Source: Nitrospirota bacterium
GTDB taxonomy: Bacteria; Nitrospirota; Nitrospiria; SBBL01; JAADHI01
DNA length: 51,504 nucleotides
Assembly: GCA_029261155.1 (NCBI GenBank)
Contig: JAJDBW010000014.1
Span: forward strand, 1 to 51,504
Reading direction: 5' to 3'
A model generated the notes under the pieces. It had not been told where the DNA came from and searched no databases. It saw nothing but the letters and a program-made list of their open reading frames with translations. Shown here one piece after another: positions 1 through 7,077 of the stretch (within the stretch, counting starts at the first letter, position 1; each line of letters opens with the position of its first letter). The position numbers and the translations under genes are program-made.

Positions 1-18
1 ATCTATTTTTCGATACAT
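1..18 (-). CDS. 5' tip of a leftward gene running off the window (partial, unidentified)
   Basis: On the minus strand an ATG at 18-16 is followed by six open codons (MYRKID) to the window edge. It is preceded, five bases away, by AGGAG (plus-strand CTCCT at 24-28). Good Shine-Dalgarno spacing is the only evidence. Six residues cannot identify a product. The call would fail if the frame closes just outside the window. Confidence 0.4.
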
Positions 19-415
19 GGACTCTCCTGGTGCACGCTTTTGGAGGGGGAACGGGTTATTTCTTTGCACTTCAGACATTATACTGAAACTAAATTATTTT
101 TAAAATCAAAAACTTAGATGTTTTTCAGCAAGCCCTAAATACATTCAACATCGTTTTTTAATACACAAAATCTACATAATATATCGGATAAAATTTAGAA
201 GAACTTAAGTCATTGGCCTATAAAATCTTTTAAAAATAGTGCCTTGTGAGATATTTGGTTTATAAGAATAATCGTTTGCTGTTTATGGGCGAGGGTCAGA
301 ATATTGAGATAAATAGTAGGAGATGAAAATGGCCTGAGCTAAATTCTCAGCATTCCCTAAGTTCAGATTCGATTTTATGACATTCAGGACTAAATTTTAA
401 AACTTAGGGAGGTGT
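19..415. other. AT-rich intergenic stretch
   Basis: About 400 bases without a convincing gene on either strand. It probably holds the promoter of the leftward gene starting at 18 and the 3' flank of the tRNA. The only structures I see are a small hairpin (CTGAG 334-338 / CTCAG 346-350) and the 10-bp inverted repeat at 354-410. Confidence 0.5.
354..410. repeat. 10-bp perfect inverted repeat with 37-nt loop next to tRNA 3' end
   Basis: TCCCTAAGTT at 354-363 is the exact reverse complement of AACTTAGGGA at 401-410. It lies a few bases beyond the CCA end of the leftward tRNA. There is no T-run in the expected place, so it is not a classical terminator. It could be a processing structure or a remnant of a small mobile element. 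Confidence 0.45.
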
Positions 416-491
416 TGGTAGCGGCGGAGGGACTTGAACCCCCGACCAAGTGATTATGATTCACCTGCTCTACCGACTGAGCTACGCCGCC
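416..491 (-). tRNA. tRNA with CAT anticodon (tRNA-Met elongator or tRNA-Ile2)
   Basis: The minus strand folds as a complete 76-nt cloverleaf with encoded CCA (416-418) and discriminator A (419). The acceptor stem GGCGGCG ends in a G1-U72 pair, the D arm is GCTC/GAGC, and the anticodon stem GGTGA/TCACT carries the loop ATCATAA, giving anticodon CAT. The T-loop reads GTTCAAGTC. The acceptor resembles elongator tRNA-Met genes of many bacteria. The stretch from GCAGG through CTTGGTC resembles, from memory, the E. coli Ile2 (lysidine-modified CAU) tRNA. Initiator tRNA is unlikely because the anticodon stem lacks three G-C pairs. Identity between Met and Ile2 is left open. Confidence 0.93.
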
Positions 492-507
492 AAATCGAAG
501 GCGATTG

Positions 508-537
508 GTTATAACATCTTTCTTTTTGTCCCGTCAA
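508..537 (-). promoter_or_regulatory. sigma70-type promoter of the tRNA gene
   Basis: Reading leftward, TTGACG (532-537) and TATAAC (508-513) are separated by 18 bases. They sit 17 bases upstream of the first tRNA base (491), giving a short leader typical of tRNA transcripts. Confidence 0.6.
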
Positions 538-690
538 TCTTCTCCGAAGAATGACCTTTTACGATCCTTGAAACATGCGCGCATATCGGCACACCTATAT
601 TTTTTCGAGGAATGACGAAGCCGTGAATAAGGTTTCCGGGAAAGATGTCGACTAAGACAATCTTTGCAAACCCTTATTAATGAAGGGGGA

Positions 691-719
691 TTGACTTCAT
701 TCCTGGTTTGAGCTATGGT
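691..719 (+). promoter_or_regulatory. sigma70-type promoter upstream of ndk
   Basis: TTGACT (691-696) and TATGGT (714-719) are spaced by 17 bases. The predicted start near 726 leaves a leader of about 35 bases with an AAGGGAG ribosome site at 752-758 before the ndk ATG. The 492-690 stretch before it holds the tRNA promoter and nothing else I can recognise. Confidence 0.5.
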
Positions 720-762
720 AGCGTGGATTTGATTCAGGCTATATTTCGTGTAAAGGGAGACC

Positions 763-1191
763 ATGATCGAACGGACCTTATCTATTTTAAAACCGGACGC
801 AGTTTCAAAAAACCACATCGGACAAATTATCGCCCGCTTCGAAAAAGCCCAGTTAAAAGTGGTGGGGCTAAAAATGCAAACCCTGACTCCGGAAGACGCC
901 AAAGCTTTCTATCGTATTCATCAAAATCAGCCGTTTTTCGAAAGCCTTGTTTCCTTCATGTCTTCAGGCCCCATCGTGGCCCTTGCCCTCGAAGGAGAAA
1001 ATGCAGTCTCGAAAACACGGTCTCTTATGGGCGCGACCGACCCCAAAAAGGCCGACCCTGGAACGATCCGGGCCGATTTTGCAGAAAGCATCGACGCCAA
1101 TGCCGTTCACGGCTCCGATTCTCCCGAAAATGCGGCCATTGAAATCCCTTTTTTCTTCCGGACGCTCGATCTCGTCCTTTCGTCCCCCTAA
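763..1191 (+). CDS. ndk: nucleoside diphosphate kinase
   Basis: Ndk transfers the gamma phosphate from ATP to nucleoside diphosphates through a phosphohistidine, balancing cytoplasmic NTP and dNTP pools. The 142-residue protein matches the family length. It starts with the typical [12 protein letters not shown] segment (Lys10) and carries the active-site motif NAVHGSDS with His116, followed by the usual [13 protein letters not shown] end. The ATG at 763 follows AAGGGAG by four bases and a sigma70-like promoter at 691-719. The oxidoreductase gene begins 27 bases downstream on the same strand, so the two may be co-transcribed. All catalytic features look intact. Confidence 0.97.
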   Translation: MIERTLSILKPDAVSKNHIGQIIARFEKAQLKVVGLKMQTLTPEDAKAFYRIHQNQPFFESLVSFMSSGPIVALALEGENAVSKTRSLMGATDPKKADPGTIRADFAESIDANAVHGSDSPENAAIEIPFFFRTLDLVLSSP

Positions 1192-1218
1192 ATTATAAAG
1201 GGAAGCACGCCAATTACG

Positions 1219-2661
1219 ATGGCCGACCAGCGCTACGATGCTGTTTTTCTCGGGAATAGCCTCACTTCGCTGGCCGCTGCCGCGCTCCTCGCAAAAAAGG
1301 GCCGCCGCGTTTTCCTGCTCGACGACCTAGACCGCCGTCTTTCCCATATTCCAGACCCAGCCTTCGAGTTTTCTAGTGGCCCGCTCCTCTATTTCGGTTT
1401 TGAGCGATGGGGCGCCATGGAAGGCTTTTTCGCGGAACTCGACTTTCCCATTCCCATGCTCCAAAAACGCGGTCTAGACTACAAACGTTGCGCACCTTTA
1501 TTACAGGTGATTCAGCCGGCCCACCGTATCGATCTCTATTCCGCGGGCGAAGATTATTTGGATGAGTTGAAACGGGAATACGGAAACCAAGTTCAAAAAT
1601 TGAAAATCCTCTTCGAGCAAGCCGAGCGCGAGGCTGCGGGCTTCTATCCTTTTTTAGGCCAATTTCAGCAGATTGAGATCAACGGCATGGGCGATCGTTT
1701 GGGCGAATGGCGGAAGCAGCTCGATTTTTCGAAGGCGGTGCGCACCCAACAAAAAACCTCAGCGGCCGATTTTTTATCGCAATATGTATTTAGCTCGTCC
1801 CTGCGTAAGTATTTCGAACTCCTCTCTCTCTTCGCCTATAAAAAACCCTTTGCGGAACTGAACGCCTTCGATTTAATTCTGCTGCTCTCCGCCCTTCAAA
1901 AAGGCGGCGCACGCTTGACCGGGGGGTATCCAAAACTGGTGGCTTTCTTTCATCAATTAATCAAAGGTTGGGGCGGAGTCGTTTTCCAAAACAATAAACC
2001 TTCAGCATTTGAACGAAAGGGTCGGACAATCACTTGCCTACGTCTCCCGAATGGGAACAGGCTCAGCGCACCGCAATATATCCTCTCGAAACCCGAGAGC
2101 AATGTCATTCCTGATTTTTTCTTTAGCCTCCCACAGGAACTGCTCCCGATGCCGATGAAGGAAAGCCTCATCATGGCCTGGGGAGACCAAAGGCCGGCCG
2201 GATTCTCGGATCTCATGGTCCTTCGACTCAACCTTCCGGAAGACGCCTTGGATCAGGACGATGCGACAAGACGCATCGCTGTCTCGGTCTTCCCTGTGGA
2301 AAGACGCAAGGCCTTGTTGTATGACCGCACAAGCTTGGAAGCAAAGATTCTCGAGCGGCTCTATTGGCTGATTCCCTTTTCCCAATCCAAAATCGCGACG
2401 CATGCCGCGAACCCCTTACGAGAAACAGCCCCCTTTGAAGAAGCTTATATTTTTGATTCCATGCGAAGCGGCGACACCTCCGAAATTAAGACAAAAAGCA
2501 GTGGTGACCGAAAAGCTTTGCTCAAGGGAGTCTCGTATTACCTGCGGTCAAAAGAATCCAAAAACCTAATGATTCTTTCTTCGGACCTCTGCCACAAAGT
2601 CGCTTGGGGAAGCGCTTTTGTGGCCGGAAAGCGCTTGGCAACACTGATCGAAAACCTTTAA
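1219..2661 (+). CDS. FAD/NAD(P)-binding oxidoreductase of the phytoene-desaturase-like type, function unknown
   Basis: The 480-residue product begins with a Rossmann beta-alpha-beta unit (residues about 6-35: AVFLGNSLTSLAAAALL, then an acidic LLDD strand end). It ends with a short segment (about 445-480, SSDLCHKVAWGSAFVAGKRLA) like the C-terminal FAD-contacting part of amine-oxidase and phytoene-desaturase relatives. The nucleotide loop is degenerate, G-N-S-L-T-S rather than GxGxxG, so cofactor binding may differ. No substrate can be inferred. The ATG at 1219 has AAAGGGAAG only at about 13 bases distance. It lies 27 bases after ndk and converges on the M50 protease gene. Confidence 0.7.
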   Translation: MADQRYDAVFLGNSLTSLAAAALLAKKGRRVFLLDDLDRRLSHIPDPAFEFSSGPLLYFGFERWGAMEGFFAELDFPIPMLQKRGLDYKRCAPLLQVIQPAHRIDLYSAGEDYLDELKREYGNQVQKLKILFEQAEREAAGFYPFLGQFQQIEINGMGDRLGEWRKQLDFSKAVRTQQKTSAADFLSQYVFSSSLRKYFELLSLFAYKKPFAELNAFDLILLLSALQKGGARLTGGYPKLVAFFHQLIKGWGGVVFQNNKPSAFERKGRTITCLRLPNGNRLSAPQYILSKPESNVIPDFFFSLPQELLPMPMKESLIMAWGDQRPAGFSDLMVLRLNLPEDALDQDDATRRIAVSVFPVERRKALLYDRTSLEAKILERLYWLIPFSQSKIATHAANPLRETAPFEEAYIFDSMRSGDTSEIKTKSSGDRKALLKGVSYYLRSKESKNLMILSSDLCHKVAWGSAFVAGKRLATLIENL

Positions 2662-2721
2662 ACGCCGATGATGCGTCCAGAATGCTATCGAATTGAAGGA
2701 TTCGGATAAAGGGGGGAAAAC

Positions 2722-3705
2722 TTAAGATCCGACGATAAAGGGGTTTGGCATAAAGGTGAGGATGAAGATCATCACGGAACTTATCCCGATCAATCGGTGT
2801 TTAAAGTCGAGCGGCACATCGCCGTCCGTCACAGGCGGATGACGGACACCCATCATCGCTGTAAGCACAGCCCAGAGGAACCACCCCTTCCAACCGAATG
2901 TGCCCAATAAAACGAGTACCAGAATAAATGCCATTGAGATGTAGCGCGCTTTTTTTCCGATGAGGGCGTAGGTAATATGCCCGCCGTCCAATTGTCCGAT
3001 AGGAAGAAGATTTAAGGCAGTAACAAAAAAACCGATCCATCCGGCAAAGGCGACTGGATCCAAGGCAATATCGTAACCTTCAGGCGGAATCTTCCCCATC
3101 ACGGTCGCAATCAATGTAAATATGAGTGGATCGCCCAAACGGAAAAGCGCACTAAAATCGGAGATCACGACGATTTGTGAAGATTGAAGTCCAACGGCAA
3201 CGGCAATGATGGAAATAATAAACCCGGCAATCGGGCCAGCCGCGCCAATATCCAACAAGGCCGTTTTTTTAAAGATCGGCGATTTAATTCGGATAAATGC
3301 ACCAAAGGTTCCAATTCCAAAAGGAAACCAGGGACCCGGAATAAAGTAGGGTGGAGAGGTGTTAACGCCATACCGTATCGATGTGAGGTAGTGCCCCATC
3401 TCATGGCAAAGTAGGATGGAAAGCAAGGTAAATGCGAAGGGGATCCCCTTCGCCAATTCTGCAGGATCGCGGAAGGGATCTCCACCCAACTGATAAGACC
3501 CCGCCAGTAGGGTTGTGACTGAGGTCAGCGCAAAGAGAAGTACGGGAAGGGCAAAGCGCATTTTTTTAACACGCTTGGGTTTAACGACAGGCGCATCCGA
3601 GTGAGAGGGGGAATATCCATTCCCATTCAGAACCTTCGGCTCGATCTTTTGGCCTTCCGCCAAGCCCGGACCGGATTGAATCGGGCCTTCTTCACCTTCA
3701 TTCAT
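2722..3705 (-). CDS. M50-family (site-2 protease-type) intramembrane metalloprotease
   Basis: A 327-residue polytopic membrane protein. After a roughly 50-residue polar N-terminus come membrane segments. One carries the zinc motif HEMGH (His101, Glu102, His105); the distal NLLPIGQLDGGH motif supplies the third ligand Asp240. This arrangement is diagnostic of peptidase family M50, which cleaves transmembrane substrates inside the bilayer. There is no PDZ domain, so it resembles the compact S2P/EGY-like subgroup more than RseP. The gene starts three bases after the stop of the LSm-like gene, so translation is probably coupled. Substrate unknown; it could act in an envelope signalling pathway. 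Confidence 0.9.
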   Translation of the reverse strand: MNEGEEGPIQSGPGLAEGQKIEPKVLNGNGYSPSHSDAPVVKPKRVKKMRFALPVLLFALTSVTTLLAGSYQLGGDPFRDPAELAKGIPFAFTLLSILLCHEMGHYLTSIRYGVNTSPPYFIPGPWFPFGIGTFGAFIRIKSPIFKKTALLDIGAAGPIAGFIISIIAVAVGLQSSQIVVISDFSALFRLGDPLIFTLIATVMGKIPPEGYDIALDPVAFAGWIGFFVTALNLLPIGQLDGGHITYALIGKKARYISMAFILVLVLLGTFGWKGWFLWAVLTAMMGVRHPPVTDGDVPLDFKHRLIGISSVMIFILTFMPNPFIVGS

Positions 3706-3708
3706 GGG

Positions 3709-3891
3709 CTAGGTCTTTCCTTCCGCCGACGCTTGAACCGAACTGATGCCTGACATAGGCAAAACCACCCGGTTACTCGTGGTCTGCAAATGGATCTCCG
3801 TCGGACTCGCGCCGATCAGTTTTCCTTTATAGCGCATCCCTTGATAAACGACTTCGACGGATTTGCCCTTTAGCTTTTGTATTGTATCCAT
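3709..3891 (-). CDS. small LSm/Hfq-like protein (60 aa)
   Basis: The start is taken at 3891 (MDTIQKLKGKSVEV) because AGGAAAGA stands just upstream; a longer in-frame start at 3933 lacks support. The 60-residue product looks like one small beta-barrel: KSVEVVYQGMRYKGKLIGAS, then EIHLQTTSNRVVLPMSGISSV. This fits the Sm-fold strand pattern, in which a ligand-binding turn is followed by a final strand. The family call comes from pattern reading, not a profile hit. It lies between the TM2-like gene and the M50 protease, three bases from the latter. It could bind RNA or simply be a small SH3-like barrel. Confidence 0.65.
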   Translation of the reverse strand: MDTIQKLKGKSVEVVYQGMRYKGKLIGASPTEIHLQTTSNRVVLPMSGISSVQASAEGKT

Positions 3892-3991
3892 GAGATTCTT
3901 TCCTATTATAGGCCAGCGGGGAATGAGGAGCAAGCCGAATCGAAAACCGAGACATTCGGAAGAACCAAGTTAGAACGAGGAAAAGTCAGAC

Positions 3992-4318
3992 TTAAGGTTT
4001 GAGGGATGTTCCGCCCTCTTCGGCATTTTTTCGCTTGACGGTTCGATCGGCATCGATCACGGCCCACATCCGAAAACTACCCAAGAGAACTAAACGGAAA
4101 TAGAGACTGAGGTTCATGTCGACCTCCCCTTTTAAAATTCCCCAATAGCCTTCGGGGAGCAGATAGATATCCAATGCGATAGAAGCGAAAAAAAAAGCGG
4201 CGCCTTTCGGAAAATTTCCGCCGTAGAGCTGTCCCAATCCGGGAAACAGGGCGGAGAAGACAATGGCCGCTTTATTCGATCTGGGTGAATGGGTTTCTGT
4301 CGACACCAGGGCCCTCAA
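3992..4318 (-). CDS. small TM2-like membrane protein
   Basis: The product (about 104-108 aa) has a hydrophobic core with the signature FPGLGQLYGGNFPKGAAFF, typical of TM2-like small membrane proteins with two or more helices, and a charged tail. The first start is a TTG at 4318 with no ribosome site. A GTG at 4306 preceded by AGGG is at least as likely. It sits between the TraF_2-like outer-membrane gene and the LSm/M50 pair on the same strand. The function of TM2-like proteins is largely unknown. Confidence 0.7.
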   Translation of the reverse strand: MRALVSTETHSPRSNKAAIVFSALFPGLGQLYGGNFPKGAAFFFASIALDIYLLPEGYWGILKGEVDMNLSLYFRLVLLGSFRMWAVIDADRTVKRKNAEEGGTSLKP

Positions 4319-4367
4319 GACAAATGGGTTGTAAAGGTGTCGATCCTAACGAAAAGCGCCCATGAAG

Positions 4368-5846
4368 TCAAAATAACATTGAAAGTGCGAGGGTGCCTCT
4401 CGCCTCTTCCGGAATGGAATCGCCATCGAAATCGGTCTTGTCCTTAGACAAAGCCACGCCAACATCCAGGTTAATCAGCCATAGGTTCAAACCAAGGCCT
4501 GCGGTATACACCATGCCAATATCGTTTTTGGCGAGGTTTCGATACAGGCCGCCCCGCAACATCAAGATCTTAAGCAGGCGCAGTTCGAGCCCCGCCGCGA
4601 TATTTTGCGATTTAAAACCGCCGCCGATGGTCGTCTCGTTTTTCGTTAAGTCAAGGTCGGCGGCCAGGGTCACGAAGCTCAGGGGCTTGTAGGCCACACC
4701 GGTCCGCACCTGGGCGCGCTGTTTTATGCTCCCAAACTTGGGAGAGTTAAGATTCCGAATCACCAAGCCCACCCGGAGATCATCGCCAAATCGATAAAGC
4801 CCACCCAGATCGAGTCCGACATTGGTCTTGTCCGAATAATTGTCCAAGGCCCGATCTAACTTTTCACCAAAGTCGTCGTCCTTGCCAAAAACGGGAATGG
4901 ACAAATCGTAAACACGGGCCTTCATAAACTTGAGATTGCCGCCGATCGAAAGGTCTTCCGACAAGGCGTGGCCGTAGGTTAAGGGTACCTCGACCAATCC
5001 GATGCCTTTGAAGAGAAGACTGGAGTTGTTGTTGGATAACTCCCCACCGGCACCCGCCGCGACATCGGCTGTCGATGCTACGTTATTGATCCGCTCGACA
5101 TCCTGGGTTGTTGGCGTCTCACCCGCATTAACAAAACCGTTGTCCATCGCATTAATATAGTTCGTTTTGTCTGTATCAGACCAATTATTTAAAGTATCAA
5201 GGTGCTCTCTAATATTTGTTCTCTGAACATCACTGAACGCACTAGATGAATTGCAAGGCGACGGACATCCAAAATTGTCGGGGTTGGAAAAATCTGAGAT
5301 AGAAAACCCTGCGCCGCTCCCAACGGGTGCGATGTTGTTCAGATCGATATCCCCTTTTGCCGAAACATCGACAAGACTGGTGACCCCAAAGCCGAAATGG
5401 CCGAACTGAGATCTTAAACCCCCATCGACAAAGATGCTGACGGCGCGGTTTTCATTGTCCGAAAAAACCTTGAGTTGGTCGACGAGCCCGATAAAATCTG
5501 AAACTTGGTTTGCGGAAAGCGGACCATTATCCAAGGCGTCAAAATCGAATTTCGAGATCTTATCGACTTCTTGAACCAAATCTTCATGGGTCTGCGCGCC
5601 GACACCCGCGCCCACTTGGCTGCTCCATCCGCGATTTCCGTAATCGCCGCCCGCTTCCGGATTATTAAAAAAACCGAAGGCACCAGGATTCCAGTAGCTG
5701 GCCGTCGCATCGTCGGCCACCGCCACATTTGCACCGCCCATGCCTAAGGCTCTGGGTCCTACGATTTGCCACTCCCCGGCAAAGCTCTGCGATGCGGCCA
5801 ACACAATCGTCCCGACAATGGCCAGCCCTACTCGAACGGATTTCAT
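4368..5846 (-). CDS. outer-membrane protein of the TraF_2 / FadL-like beta-barrel type
   Basis: The start is set at 5846 (MKSVRVGLAIVG), eight bases after a strong AGGGAGGACC site and giving a clean signal peptide ending SFA-GEW; the longer frame from 5885 would bury it. The 492-residue mature-type sequence opens with GPRALGMGGANVAVADDATASYWNPG, characteristic of TraF_2 and FadL-related barrels. It continues with amphipathic strands such as LGGLYRFGDDLRVGLVIRNL and ends in Phe. The mid-region (about 70-260) is a low-complexity, Asn/Asp-rich loop-like insertion. Despite the family name there is no conjugation gene nearby. It is probably an outer-membrane channel or structural barrel co-expressed with the upstream lipoprotein. 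Confidence 0.8.
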   Translation of the reverse strand: MKSVRVGLAIVGTIVLAASQSFAGEWQIVGPRALGMGGANVAVADDATASYWNPGAFGFFNNPEAGGDYGNRGWSSQVGAGVGAQTHEDLVQEVDKISKFDFDALDNGPLSANQVSDFIGLVDQLKVFSDNENRAVSIFVDGGLRSQFGHFGFGVTSLVDVSAKGDIDLNNIAPVGSGAGFSISDFSNPDNFGCPSPCNSSSAFSDVQRTNIREHLDTLNNWSDTDKTNYINAMDNGFVNAGETPTTQDVERINNVASTADVAAGAGGELSNNNSSLLFKGIGLVEVPLTYGHALSEDLSIGGNLKFMKARVYDLSIPVFGKDDDFGEKLDRALDNYSDKTNVGLDLGGLYRFGDDLRVGLVIRNLNSPKFGSIKQRAQVRTGVAYKPLSFVTLAADLDLTKNETTIGGGFKSQNIAAGLELRLLKILMLRGGLYRNLAKNDIGMVYTAGLGLNLWLINLDVGVALSKDKTDFDGDSIPEEARGTLALSMLF

Positions 5847-5868
5847 CACATGGTCCTCCCTGTAGTTG

Positions 5869-5890
5869 AGGGCTTGCTGCAACAAGCCCT
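5869..5890. repeat. perfect 8-bp hairpin between lipoprotein and barrel genes
   Basis: AGGGCTTG (5869-5876) and CAAGCCCT (5883-5890) are exact complements around a six-base loop. The hairpin overlaps the stop codon of the lipoprotein gene and lies just upstream of the ribosome site of the barrel gene. There is no T-run, so it is more likely a message-stabilising or partial attenuating structure than a terminator. Confidence 0.6.
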
Positions 5891-6470
5891 AATGTGGCAT
5901 CTCTTTGATCATGATGCGCAACAATCTATCGGCAACATCGTTTAGCTTCGGCTTGAAGACCCAGTAATCTTCAACCAATTCGTGGTTGGCCTTCCAAATG
6001 ACAGTGCCTTTTGTCGCATCAACAAGTTTCACACCGAGTCCAACACGGCAGACCTTATTCCCTGCCTGCCTCCCATATTCCCAGGAGGTGACGTCGGTGA
6101 TAAAAAAGGCATCCGCCTGCAGGGCTTCTCCCAGCTTGGCCGTTTTTTCAGGATCCGAAACCCCAAGCGTATTTATTTGTTGGAGATAGCTCGTGAGCTC
6201 GGCCGCCAAATCTGGGGAGGAGATGGATTGTGACTTAATGGTCTCCGCATTGACAACGGCTTCAAACCAGCCTTTTTTCGCCAATGCCTGGGTCACCGCA
6301 AGGTTGACCACATCACGCGCAGATTCGTGTTGTCCAACGGTTTCGGGAAGCACGGCAATTCTTTTTGGATGAAAATGCGCTGCATCCGGGTCCATGTGAC
6401 TGAAATCGAGGCCGGAACAAGCCGAAAGGAGCGATACGGTAATAAGGTGGAAGGCGGTCAATCTGTTCAT
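5889..6470 (-). CDS. outer-membrane-type lipoprotein resembling the GNA1162/DUF799 family
   Basis: A 193-residue lipoprotein: a short hydrophobic signal with lipobox LLSAC (Cys18), then a globular domain. That domain has RIAVLPETVGQ at the start, a central QADAFFITDVTSWEYG strand and a GVKLVDATKGTVIWKANHE segment. This layout is typical of the GNA1162/CsgG-like putative lipoproteins. The ATG at 6470 follows CAGGAG and a good -10 box at 6503-6508. It is the first gene of the leftward envelope operon, 42 bases before the TraF_2-like barrel, and may be its periplasmic partner. The family name is a recollection from motif layout. Confidence 0.75.
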   Translation of the reverse strand: MNRLTAFHLITVSLLSACSGLDFSHMDPDAAHFHPKRIAVLPETVGQHESARDVVNLAVTQALAKKGWFEAVVNAETIKSQSISSPDLAAELTSYLQQINTLGVSDPEKTAKLGEALQADAFFITDVTSWEYGRQAGNKVCRVGLGVKLVDATKGTVIWKANHELVEDYWVFKPKLNDVADRLLRIMIKEMPH

Positions 6471-6502
6471 GTAAATCTCCTGATTAAATAAAAAGAAAAG
6501 GC

Positions 6503-6508
6503 ATTATA
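6503..6508 (-). promoter_or_regulatory. -10 box of the leftward envelope operon
   Basis: The minus strand has a perfect TATAAT at 6508-6503, about 33 bases upstream of the lipoprotein start. No clear -35 hexamer stands at the right distance, so this is a one-element promoter guess. Confidence 0.4.
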
Positions 6509-7077
6509 CTTTGGTTGGTTTAAATTAGAAAGATAAGAACAAGTAAAACAAGATAGGATAGAAACAATATAAAGGAGGGACTCTTTTTCAAAAATCGGTA
6601 TCAAATGATCAATCTTAGTTTGAAAGGGCCAATATTAAGCTTAAATTTCCATTTATTGCATAGGCTTATAAGGTAGCAATGGACTGGGACCTTGTCAAGA
6701 AAGTTCAATGCAGGTAAACTATTCCGATTTTCAAAGCCAAGAATAATCAAAGACAGATCAGATAAAACGTGTACTTCGGAAGCAATATCATTAGAAAATA
6801 GACTTGCCCTATTTCCCAATAAAAATAAAACGTCAAAATAACTACATAATTTTATTATGAACTACTTGATATTTTATTATTATAACGCTATAACTTTAAA
6901 AATAAAATGCCTGAGTTTGAGAAATAGTCACTTCGCAGCAATGGAGAACCGACAGCAAACAATAAAATAATAACCATATCTCTATATGTAGTCGAGCTTT
7001 TTCGCTTTCCAATTCCACAGAAGCCGCTTCGCATTCTCGTTTCGGCAAACGACAACTGAGAGAAACAGCGACCCTTT
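6509..7077. other. AT-rich divergent intergenic region, no gene recognised
   Basis: About 570 bases between the leftward lipoprotein operon and the rightward GGDEF-EAL gene. Two minus-strand frames of 72 codons (6601-6819 and 6888-7106) lack ribosome sites and recognisable domains. The second overlaps the start of the large gene. I treat the region as non-coding regulatory DNA or the remains of a decayed gene. Confidence 0.5.

Noticed and set aside
534-902. 122-codon minus-strand frame overlapping ndk
   Set aside because: It lies antisense to a well-supported kinase gene, has no ribosome site and no recognisable domain.
4368-5846. Evidence for a conjugation system from the TraF-like name
   Set aside because: The similarity is to the TraF_2/FadL-like barrel family. 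No relaxase, pilus or coupling protein gene is in the window.
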